Assembly (NCBI GenBank): GCA_022562335.1
Contig: JADFPM010000048.1
Span: 1-12,933 of the forward strand
Direction of reading: 5' to 3'
Origin: Chloroflexota bacterium
Lineage (GTDB): Bacteria; Chloroflexota; Dehalococcoidia; Lucifugimonadales; UBA3495
DNA length: 12,933 bases
The notes under the pieces were generated by a model. The model had not been told where the DNA came from, ran no database searches, and saw nothing but the letters and a program-made list of their open reading frames with translations. The translations under genes and the position numbers were made by a program. Shown here in pieces: positions 7,391 to 12,933 of the stretch; within the stretch, counting starts at the first letter, position 1, and every line of letters starts with the position of its first letter.

Positions 7391-7453
7391 GACGCCGACT
7401 GAGTAAAATAGCCCAGTGAGATTCCACTAATAAATTTCCACGGGAGGACGGCA

Positions 7454-8092
7454 ATGGCCCTTCATTACGACGGCGAAGTAAAGATCACCAAGATCAATAT
7501 GGGTCCCTATGACAACAACGGATATATCCTGTCCTGTCCCGAAACCAACGAGGGCGTGATCATAGACACCCCGGCCGAGCCGGAGAAGCTGCTGAACGCC
7601 ATCGGAGACATCAAAATCAAGTCGATCCTGATCACCCATAAGCACCAGGACCACCTGCTGGGATTCGACGAGATCACCAGCAAAACCGGCGCCCCGGTAG
7701 GCGTCAGCACCGACGACGTGGATGGGCTGCCCAGGCCGCCGGAAGTCGTGCTGAAAGATGGCGACGTGGTCAAATTCGGCAACCGGGAGCTCCAGGTCTT
7801 GGTCACGCCGGGGCATACCGAGGGGGCTTCCTGCTTTTTGATCGGCAAACACCTTTTTTCGGGCGACACGCTCTTTCCCGGCGGTCCCGGAAAGACCCGC
7901 AGTCCCGAGGCCCTTAAACAGGTGATCGACAGCATCACCCGCAAGCTGCTGGTCCTGCCCGATGACACGGCGGTGTATCCCGGCCATGGGGCGGACACCA
8001 CCATCGGAGAGGCCCGGCGGCAATACCAGGAATTCGCTTCCCGCCAACACCCCGCGGACCTCTGCGGCGACGTCAGCTGGCTGGAGTCTTAG
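7454..8092 (+). CDS. MBL-fold metallo-hydrolase, glyoxalase II-like
   Basis: 212-residue metallo-beta-lactamase-fold hydrolase, the size of the short YcbL/glyoxalase-II-like group that hydrolyses thioesters or related bonds with two metal ions. The metal ligands are all visible: H62, H64, D66 and H67 in THKHQDH, H121 in TPGHTEGA, D138 in FSGDTLF and H178 in YPGHG. The start ATG has GGGAGG about 6 nt upstream. There is no signal peptide, so it is cytoplasmic. The long C-terminal glutathione-binding domain of classical glyoxalase II is absent, so hydroxyacylglutathione hydrolase should not be assumed. The following peptidase gene is on the same strand, separated by a REP-like element. Confidence 0.92.
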   Translation: MALHYDGEVKITKINMGPYDNNGYILSCPETNEGVIIDTPAEPEKLLNAIGDIKIKSILITHKHQDHLLGFDEITSKTGAPVGVSTDDVDGLPRPPEVVLKDGDVVKFGNRELQVLVTPGHTEGASCFLIGKHLFSGDTLFPGGPGKTRSPEALKQVIDSITRKLLVLPDDTAVYPGHGADTTIGEARRQYQEFASRQHPADLCGDVSWLES

Positions 8093-8111
8093 TAAACGAC
8101 TTGAAAGGTCC

Positions 8112-8168
8112 TTCGACGCAGGCTCGGGAAGAACGGTGAAGACGCCAACCCGTTCATCCTGAGCTTGT
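8112..8168. repeat. Decayed inverted REP pair
   Basis: Left arm 8112-8136 begins TTCGACGCAGGCTC and ends GAACGG; right arm 8149-8168 is the inverse (CCGTTCATCCTGAGCTTGT). Both are degenerate copies of the same REP family found at 11815-12028, in the same inward-facing arrangement. The element fills the gap between the MBL and M16 genes. Confidence 0.7.
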
Positions 8169-8204
8169 AAATCGCCAACACAGAAATCGCTCTTGCGAGG
8201 GAAA

Positions 8205-9467
8205 ATGTACCAACGCACGGTCCTGGATAACAAACTCCGCGTATTGACATCCACCATGATCCACACCCGGTCGGTGTCGATGATATTTTGCGTGGGGGCC
8301 GGATCGCGTTACGAATCGGAGGAGATGGCAGGACTTTCCCACTTCATTGAGCACCTGCCATTCAAGGGAACCAAGAACTGGCCCAGCGCCGGGGCCGTCA
8401 GCGAAGCCATCGAGGGCGTGGGCGGCATATTGAACGCCAGCACCGACCGGGAGATGACGGTCTTCTGGTGCAAGGTGCCCCATTTCCACTTCCGCACCGC
8501 ATTTGCCGTCTTGTTAGACATGATGCTCAATCCCCTGTTGGAACCCGAAGAGGTGGAAAAGGAGCGCGAGGTCATCCAAGAAGAGCTTCGCATGACCATG
8601 GACATGCCCTCATACCGGGTCGACCTGTTGATCGACGAAGCCCTGTGGCCCAACCAGGCCATGGGCCGGGACGTAGGCGGAACCCCCGAGTCGGTGGAAC
8701 AGATCACCCAGGAAAGCATCCGGGAGTACATGGAAAGGCAATACAACCCGGCCAATACCGTTATCGCAGTGGCCGGCAACGTCACCCACGAAGAGGTGGT
8801 GGACCTGCTGGCCGATGCCACCGCCGGCTGGCAGCCCAAGGAATCGCTGGAATGGGAACCGGTGGTGGAAGGCCAGTCCGAGGCCGTGGTGACCTTGGAG
8901 AATAAACGCAGCGACCAGTCACATCTCTGCCTGGCTTTCCCCGCTTTGGCCTTGGGCCATCCCGACCGTTACGCCCTTACCATACTCAACATCATCCTGG
9001 GCGACGGCATGAGCAGCCGGCTGTTTATGAACCTGCGGGAACGCCAAAGCCTGACCTACGACGTCAACAGTTCCACCAGCATGTTCAGGGATTGCGGCTC
9101 CCTGGTAGTCTACTGCGGGGTAGAGCCCAAGAAGAGCAGAAAAGCGGTTCGGGCGGTGGTGGATGAATTGGGCCTGTTGCGGGAGGAGCCGCCGGCCCAA
9201 GAAGTAGCCAAGGCCCAGGAATACGCCAAGGGCAGGCTGATGCTGCGTATGGAAGATACCCGGGCGGTGGCCAGCTGGCTGGGCTCGCAAGAGTTACTGC
9301 TGGATAGTGTTTCAACCCCCGAGGACGTGGCGGAAAGGTTAGATTCGGTCACTCCTTCCGACGTGGCCCGGGTTGCCCGGGACCTGCTTCGGCAGGACCA
9401 ACTCCGTTTGGCGGTGGTGGGACCGCACCGAGGCGAGAAAGGATTTCTAAACCTGCTGAAACTCTAG
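8205..9467 (+). CDS. M16 (pitrilysin/MPP-type) zinc metallopeptidase
   Basis: 420 residues, the single-unit length of the processing-peptidase-like M16B family. The inverted zinc motif HFIEH gives H46, E49 and H50, and the distal Glu lies exactly 76 residues on (E127 in REVIQEELRM), matching HxxEHx76E, so it is predicted to be catalytically active. The C-terminal half has the family's GDGMSSRLF (266-274) and LTYDV (Y285) segments, which form the substrate-side Arg/Tyr pair. No signal peptide is visible. ATG 8205 is preferred over TTG 8193 because GAGG lies 4-5 nt before it and the protein then begins MYQRTVLDNKLRVL, as in homologues. In many bacteria this gene sits singly near core genes; substrates are poorly known. 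Confidence 0.95.
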   Translation: MYQRTVLDNKLRVLTSTMIHTRSVSMIFCVGAGSRYESEEMAGLSHFIEHLPFKGTKNWPSAGAVSEAIEGVGGILNASTDREMTVFWCKVPHFHFRTAFAVLLDMMLNPLLEPEEVEKEREVIQEELRMTMDMPSYRVDLLIDEALWPNQAMGRDVGGTPESVEQITQESIREYMERQYNPANTVIAVAGNVTHEEVVDLLADATAGWQPKESLEWEPVVEGQSEAVVTLENKRSDQSHLCLAFPALALGHPDRYALTILNIILGDGMSSRLFMNLRERQSLTYDVNSSTSMFRDCGSLVVYCGVEPKKSRKAVRAVVDELGLLREEPPAQEVAKAQEYAKGRLMLRMEDTRAVASWLGSQELLLDSVSTPEDVAERLDSVTPSDVARVARDLLRQDQLRLAVVGPHRGEKGFLNLLKL

Positions 9468-9479
9468 CCCCGGCGCCGG

Positions 9480-10280
9480 TCAACTCGCTGAGGAGTCGAA
9501 TTCCGCAGCCACCGGATTGCTCAAAACGCCGATGCCCGGAATGTCCACTTCCACGATATCGCCGGGCTTGATGGGCAAAGTGACCCCAGCCGCACCGGAA
9601 AAAACCAGGTCGCCGGGTTGAAGGGTCACCTGTTGGCTGATATAGCTGATTATCTCCGGGAATGTGAAGAGCATGTCCTTGGAATTGCACCTCTGGACTT
9701 CTTTCCCGTTCAGCCGCACAATCATTTCCAACTTTTGCGGGTCTATGTCGGTCTCGATCCAAGGTCCGACGGGAGCGAAGGTATCGCTGCCTTTGGCCCG
9801 CCAGAAGGTCCAGTCCTCACCCTGCCAGGTGCGGTCGCTGACGTCATTGCCGCAAGTGTAGCCCAGGATGTACCGTGGCGCCTGGCTCGGCGTCACCCGC
9901 CGGCAGTGCTTGCCAATCACCGCCACGGCCTCCCCCTCGTAATGGACATCCCCACTGGAGTCTTTGGGAATGATGATGGGTTCCCCGGGTCCTGTGAGGG
10001 CGTTGCGCCCCTTATGCCATGGATTGGGATGATCGGGGACCGATGGCGCTTCGCCACTGAGCACGGTGGCGGCGAACTCCACATGGTCGGCGAAGTTGAG
10101 GCCGGGGCACCAAATCTCCGACGGTTCCGTGGGCGCGAGAAAGGTCACCTCGGAAATGGGGTGCCGGGTGTCCGTCATTCTAAACCTGTTGTAAATACTG
10201 CCGCGAATCTCCACCACATCGTCGTCCATCACCACACCAAAGGCGACTCGTCTGCCGGAACGGAAGCGCGCAATCTTCAT
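9480..10280 (-). CDS. Fumarylacetoacetate hydrolase (FAH) family protein
   Basis: 266 residues. Members cleave C-C bonds, hydrate or decarboxylate oxo-acids at the end of aromatic catabolism, using Mg/Mn. Visible signatures: NFADH (62-66), metal ligands E115 and E117 in HYEGEAVAVIG, D146 in GYTCGNDVSDR, then WRAKGSDTFAPVGPWI (160-175). The usual TGTPxGVG near the C-terminus reads FSGAAGVT (227-234), a departure at the oxyanion/substrate loop. ATG 10280 follows GAGGTGGGAAGAGG closely; an in-frame ATG at 10340 would add 20 residues of non-family sequence. Convergent with the peptidase gene with a 12-nt gap. Possible reactions include 2-hydroxyhepta-diene-dioate isomerase, 2-keto-pentenoate hydratase-like or oxaloacetate decarboxylase-like; the substrate cannot be decided here. 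Confidence 0.93.
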   Translation of the reverse strand: MKIARFRSGRRVAFGVVMDDDVVEIRGSIYNRFRMTDTRHPISEVTFLAPTEPSEIWCPGLNFADHVEFAATVLSGEAPSVPDHPNPWHKGRNALTGPGEPIIIPKDSSGDVHYEGEAVAVIGKHCRRVTPSQAPRYILGYTCGNDVSDRTWQGEDWTFWRAKGSDTFAPVGPWIETDIDPQKLEMIVRLNGKEVQRCNSKDMLFTFPEIISYISQQVTLQPGDLVFSGAAGVTLPIKPGDIVEVDIPGIGVLSNPVAAEFDSSAS

Positions 10281-10314
10281 CCTCTTCCCACCTCTTGGCG
10301 AAGTACTAGGGACC

Positions 10315-10383
10315 CGAGTTACCCAAAAACGAGTTGCCACCCGTGCTAAAAACCGAGTTTATTATGACCTGTTAAACCGAGCC
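10315..10383 (-). repeat. AACTCG direct repeats upstream of the FAH gene
   Basis: On the minus strand AACTCG occurs at 10354-10359, 10330-10335 and 10315-10320, the first two followed by a run of T (AACTCGGTTTTT, AACTCGTTTTT), and a fourth related GGCTCGGTTT lies at about 10374-10383. A CATAAT (10361-10366) that could serve as -10 lies among them, but no matching -35 is visible. Could be a regulator-binding cluster; not proven. Confidence 0.35.
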
Positions 10384-10403
10384 ATGGGGGTCCTGTTGGG
10401 GTG

Positions 10404-10583
10404 ATAACGGGGTGAAAAAAGAACTAGCCCTTGCGTTATGCCGGCCTCCACGGTCCAGACCTTAGGGGAGCCGGACCCCCGGAGCCCTTATTGCGGGTAG
10501 GTTGGGACCGCGGGAGGTTTGCGCAGGGACGGCAGACGGTCTGTCCACCGGTTCTCCGGCGGGGATTTTAACCTTTCCGCCGG
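10404..10583 (+). other. Structured intergenic segment, possible ncRNA or leader
   Basis: Four strong hairpins in 180 nt, within a 468-nt gene-free region: (a) ATAACG 10404-10409 with CGTTAT 10434-10439; (b) a long helix, arms 10445-10462 and 10499-10517 with about 15 pairs, capped by 10471-10474/10479-10482 (CCGG/CCGG); (c) 10527-10546 with CAGA/TCTG; (d) CCGGCGG 10556-10562 with CCGCCGG 10577-10583. Hairpin (d) competes with CCGG 10548-10551/CCGG 10556-10559. No Rfam family was recognised, no T-tract follows, and the strand is uncertain because hairpins are near-symmetric. Confidence 0.3.
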
Positions 10584-10650
10584 GTCATATCAATACTATA
10601 TATAGGCCAATTTGCCGGTGCGCCCACCCAATTTATATTTTGAAATGATG

Positions 10651-10680
10651 TTGTGTGCGACCCAGCTGTAAGTCTAAAAT
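10651..10680 (+). promoter_or_regulatory. Possible promoter of the LLM oxidoreductase gene
   Basis: TTGTGT (10651-10656), an 18-nt spacer and TAAAAT (10675-10680); the -10 matches 5/6 but the -35 only 3/6. Transcription would begin near 10687, just before the 17-bp palindrome. Confidence 0.4.
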
Positions 10681-10695
10681 GATCAAAATGTCCAA

Positions 10696-10712
10696 ATGAT
10701 CCGGCGGATCAT
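10696..10712. promoter_or_regulatory. Perfect 17-bp palindrome, candidate operator
   Basis: ATGATCCG-G-CGGATCAT is a perfect inverted repeat about a single central base (10704). It lies 36 nt before the LLM start codon and just downstream of the predicted transcription start, a typical repressor (for example TetR- or GntR-type) position. A further ATGATC at 10679-10684 lies upstream. Could also act as an RNA hairpin in the leader. Confidence 0.5.
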
Positions 10713-10748
10713 GCCGAATAAGACCCAAGAAACCAAGGAGCAACCGGG

Positions 10749-11762
10749 ATGAAGCTGGGATTTTTCGTGACCAACCAATATTTGCCGGGCGAGTCGATGC
10801 CCCGGAAGATCGCCGAGAGCGTGGAGCAGGTCCAGGCGGCTCGGGAGGCGGGGTTCGACCTGATCTGCACGGGCCAGCATTACCTGGCGGCGCCCTACCA
10901 GATGAGCACATCATTGCCGCTGCTGGCGCGGCTGGCGGCCGAGGCCGGGGAGATGGAAGTCGCGGCCACGGTGATCCTCGTCCCCCTGCACAATCCGGTG
11001 GAAATGGCCGAGAGTGTGGCCACCATGGACGCCATATGCAACGGCAGGTTCATCCTGGGCATCGGGCTGGGGTATCGCGACGAGGAATACGCCGCCTTTG
11101 GCATAGAACGCAGCCAGAGGGTGCCCCGGACCAGGGAGGCCCTGGAGATAATGAAACTGCTTTGGACGGAAGATGAGGTGGAGTATCACGGGGAGTATTA
11201 CCAGGTGCCCCGGAGCAAGATAGCCACCAGGCCGGTGCAGAAACCCCATCCGCCCATATGGGTGGCGGCCAACCATGACCGCGCCATCCGCCGGGCGGCC
11301 CGTTGGGGATATCCTTGGCTGATCAACCCCCACGCCACCGTGTCCATGGTGGCCGAGCAATTGGCCGGGTATCGCCGGGCCCTGGACCGGGCCGGGCAGC
11401 CGTCTCCCCCGGCCTGGCCCATGATGCGGGAGCTTTACCTTGCCCAAGACCGGGAGACGGCGTTCCTGGAGAGCCAACCTTATTTGGAAGGAAAGTATGC
11501 CGCCTACGCCGCTTGGGGCCAGGACAAGGCCATGCCCGGCAATGAAAGCTTCAGCGTTCCCTATCAAGACCTGGCTAAAGACCGGTTCCTGCTGGGTTCA
11601 CCCGATGACGTGGTTAAAGAGATCAACCGTTATGGCGAAGAGCTGGGGGTCAACTACATGATCTTCCGCATGCAATGGCCGGGGATGGACCAGAAGCAGG
11701 CCCTGCGCCAGATCGAGATCATGGGCCGGGACGTCATTCCAAGGGTGAAAAACGCGGGGTAG
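10749..11762 (+). CDS. LLM-class flavin-dependent oxidoreductase (luciferase-like)
   Basis: 337-residue TIM-barrel protein of the bacterial luciferase-like family, which uses FMN or F420 to oxidise or monooxygenate organic substrates. Family landmarks in order: the first strand MKLGFFVTN, AREAGFDLICTGQHY (31-45), LVPLHNPVEMAESVATMD (77-94) running into the signature NGRFILGIGLGYR (98-110), TREALEIMKLLWT (128-140), KPHPPIWVA (165-173) and a C-terminal FLLGSPDDVVKEI helix. AAGGAG stands 8 nt before the ATG. Monocistronic as far as seen, with a candidate promoter and operator directly upstream. FMN versus F420 and the substrate cannot be decided by eye; F420 use would need the cofactor-binding residues to be modelled. 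Confidence 0.92.
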   Translation: MKLGFFVTNQYLPGESMPRKIAESVEQVQAAREAGFDLICTGQHYLAAPYQMSTSLPLLARLAAEAGEMEVAATVILVPLHNPVEMAESVATMDAICNGRFILGIGLGYRDEEYAAFGIERSQRVPRTREALEIMKLLWTEDEVEYHGEYYQVPRSKIATRPVQKPHPPIWVAANHDRAIRRAARWGYPWLINPHATVSMVAEQLAGYRRALDRAGQPSPPAWPMMRELYLAQDRETAFLESQPYLEGKYAAYAAWGQDKAMPGNESFSVPYQDLAKDRFLLGSPDDVVKEINRYGEELGVNYMIFRMQWPGMDQKQALRQIEIMGRDVIPRVKNAG

Positions 11763-11814
11763 CCGTATGATGGGCTCGAACGAGTTTGGCGTTAGAACCT
11801 GTCTCAAAGGATGG

Positions 11815-11837
11815 TTCGACAAGCTCACCACGAACGG
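11815..11837 (+). repeat. REP element, left flank of tandem array
   Basis: 23-nt copy starting TTCGACAAGCTCACC and ending CGAACGG. It matches the inverse of the right flank (12006-12028) at 20 of 23 positions. REP sequences of this TTCGACARGCTC...GAACGG type are widely seen in bacterial genomes. Confidence 0.8.
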
Positions 11838-11998
11838 AGGAGTTGCTCACCACGAACGGAGGAGGTGCTCACCACAAACGGAGGAGGTGCTCCCCGCAAA
11901 CGGAGGAGGTGTTCACCACGAACGGAGGAGGTGCTCCCCGCAAACGGAGGAGGTGCTCACCACCAACGGAGAGTTGTTCGCCACCAACGGAGGAGGTC
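11838..11998 (+). repeat. 22-bp direct tandem repeat array (7 units plus a stub)
   Basis: Units begin at 11838, 11860, 11882, 11904, 11926, 11948 and 11970 (the last is 21 bp), with a stub at 11991. Each starts with an AGGAG-type core, mostly AGGAGGTG, and continues with CTCACCACGAACGG or a near variant, which is the 3' half of the left REP. Units at 11882 and 11926 are identical (CTCCCCGCAAACGG form) and alternate with CACCAC-form units, so the array probably grew in part by duplication of a two-unit block. It lies between convergent genes and I do not think it is coding. Confidence 0.88.
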
Positions 11999-12005
11999 TT
12001 TCAAC

Positions 12006-12028
12006 CCGTTCGTCCTGAGCCTGTCGAA
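12006..12028 (-). repeat. REP element, inverted right flank of tandem array
   Basis: Inverse-oriented REP copy (CCGTTCGTCCTGAGCCTG then TCGAA on the plus strand). With the left copy it makes a 214-nt inverted-repeat-bounded unit containing the array. The 74 nt from here to the next gene show nothing further. Confidence 0.8.
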
Positions 12029-12102
12029 GGATCGTAAATTTTGGGCACATGGTTTTGAAATAGTTGCTTAACCGCCCACGAAAGCCTCGGCGAACTGGAG
12101 GG

Positions 12103-12906
12103 CTAACTCTGGTGGCCCTCAACCTCCAGCAATCCCCTGGCTATGGCATCGCCCATCTTCATCCTTCCGAACATCACCATGACATAGGTCTCGGCGCCAC
12201 ACCGGAAGGTCACGTCAGGTTTTTCGGAGGTGTCCAATTCCACACGGGCCCCTGCCGCGCTCAAAACTATATCAACTTGGGCTGTAACGGGGCCGGTGAC
12301 CTCAAAACGGTAGCGGACGGGCTGAGAGAGGTTGGGGTTGGGACGAAAGGCCCGGCGGACGGCCCTGGGAATGGTTATCACCATGGCGGGCAGGCATTCC
12401 GGCGATATGGCAGCCTGGGGGTCGAAGCTGGAACGGATGTCCCAACTATGCATTGCCGTTTCCGCGATCCGCATGGTCACCAGGGTCCGCACCGGCTCGG
12501 GCCCCATGGGATGGTAGCAGGGCACATCCCAATCATGGGGCTTCAAACCGATGATCGCCTCGTCCAATTCCTGGTTCGATTGGATCAACGACGGCAGGAG
12601 GCTAACTCCCATCCGCTTCCTGCGGGAGATAGCGCTATCGGCCAGCAGGTCCCGGAATTCGTCTTCGCTGACGCTCCCGGCGGCCACGTTGCCGGGGGGT
12701 TCGGACGGGTCTCCCTTCAGTCCTCTTCCCATCCGGACCGCGAAATTCTCGCCGATCTGGGCCAGGTGAGCCACCACGTCGGACACCAGCCAACCTTCGC
12801 AGGCGCTGGGCCAGGACCAATCCTCGGGGGCCAGGCCGGTGAGGAACCGTTCCAACCGGTGGGGTTCTGCTACCGCCACCTTGGCCAGTTCTTGGTCTGA
12901 AACCAT
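12103..12906 (-). CDS. MDMPI / DinB-superfamily protein (maleylpyruvate isomerase family)
   Basis: 267 residues from the ATG at 12904-12906. The four-helix DinB/MDMPI N-terminal domain has the metal-site pattern: H46 in DVVAHLAQIG, and E149 and H153 in AETAMHSWDIR, the H-E-H set of thiol-dependent MDMPI enzymes. WSWPSACEGWLVSDV (30-44) is the typical lead-in. The C-terminal half (about 190-265) looks like the MDMPI/SCP2-like domain with VTGPVTAQVDIVLSAAG and a FGRMKMGDAIARGLLEVEG end. Such enzymes isomerise maleylpyruvate with mycothiol or act on related thiol adducts, but many members have unknown substrates. GAGGG lies close before this ATG; an in-frame ATG at the very window edge (12931-12933) would add 9 residues, and the true start could lie outside. 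Confidence 0.82.
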   Translation of the reverse strand: MVSDQELAKVAVAEPHRLERFLTGLAPEDWSWPSACEGWLVSDVVAHLAQIGENFAVRMGRGLKGDPSEPPGNVAAGSVSEDEFRDLLADSAISRRKRMGVSLLPSLIQSNQELDEAIIGLKPHDWDVPCYHPMGPEPVRTLVTMRIAETAMHSWDIRSSFDPQAAISPECLPAMVITIPRAVRRAFRPNPNLSQPVRYRFEVTGPVTAQVDIVLSAAGARVELDTSEKPDVTFRCGAETYVMVMFGRMKMGDAIARGLLEVEGHQS

Positions 12907-12933
12907 GCTCCCTCTTCGGGAATGGCCCGGCAT

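Noticed and set aside
7427..8266. Minus-strand open frame (279 codons) opposite the MBL gene
   Set aside because: Antisense to a gene with all metal ligands intact; no family resemblance.
9470..9479. CCGGCGCCGG palindrome between the convergent M16 and FAH genes as a terminator
   Set aside because: Only 10 bp with no loop and no T-tract on either side; too weak to call.
10404..10583. Hairpin cluster considered as tRNA, tmRNA, SRP RNA or RNase P RNA
   Set aside because: No T-loop GGTTCGANTCC, no GGAAGG SRP apical motif and no GAGGAAAGTCC-type RNase P core on either strand.
11838..11998. Tandem array considered as a CRISPR
   Set aside because: Units are contiguous 22-bp direct repeats with no unique spacers and no cas genes nearby.
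12064..12900. Plus-strand open frame (278 codons) opposite the MDMPI gene
   Set aside because: Shadow of a GC-rich gene; low-complexity composition with no domain, while the minus strand has the MDMPI metal-site pattern.

Overview
The window is a moderately GC-rich bacterial chromosome segment (bulk genes look near 58-60% GC) with 12 protein genes that I can support. The gene mix suggests a Chloroflexota lineage, most likely Dehalococcoidia/SAR202-like: a phthalate-dioxygenase-type Rieske oxygenase, an MDR dehydrogenase, an FAH-family hydrolase, a luciferase-like flavin oxidoreductase and an MDMPI/DinB-fold enzyme, together with AT-richer toxin-antitoxin pairs and copies of a TTCGACARGCTC-type REP element. 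The taxonomy is an inference from gene content, because no rRNA is present.

Layout. (1) 1-2105, minus strand: a zinc-type MDR dehydrogenase followed 36 nt later by a Rieske oxygenase that runs off the left edge. They form a likely catabolic operon with a TTGACA promoter at 2180-2208. (2) 2473-3307, minus strand: an antitoxin/toxin pair. The antitoxin is an HTH protein with an excisionase-like domain and a LWDNxxDxIYDxL tail, overlapping a PemK/MazF toxin gene, with a good promoter at 3335-3363. (3) 3486-6401, plus: uvrA, the nucleotide excision repair damage sensor. (4) 6413-7320, plus: a second probable TA pair, an unrecognised protein with a VapB-like C-terminus and a PIN-domain toxin, placed 11 nt behind uvrA. 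(5) 7454-9467, plus: an MBL-fold hydrolase and an M16 zinc peptidase, separated by a decayed inverted REP pair. (6) 9480-10280, minus: an FAH-family protein convergent with the peptidase gene. (7) 10281-10748: a long gene-free region with AACTCG repeats, a cluster of strong hairpins (possible ncRNA) and a perfect 17-bp palindrome just before the next gene. (8) 10749-11762, plus: an LLM flavin oxidoreductase. (9) 11763-12102: a convergent intergenic region holding a 22-bp tandem array bracketed by inverted REP copies. (10) 12103-12906, minus: an MDMPI/DinB-superfamily enzyme.

Working together: the Rieske oxygenase, MDR dehydrogenase, FAH hydrolase, LLM oxidoreductase and MDMPI-like enzyme are all families used in oxidation and breakdown of aromatic or otherwise recalcitrant organic compounds. 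They lie in several transcription units, so a single pathway is not shown. The core genes (uvrA, MBL hydrolase, M16 peptidase) are ordinary. The most unusual parts are the two different TA pairs flanking uvrA, the two-domain HTH antitoxin, the REP-seeded array in which most units carry a Shine-Dalgarno-like core, and the structured intergenic segment at 10404-10583.
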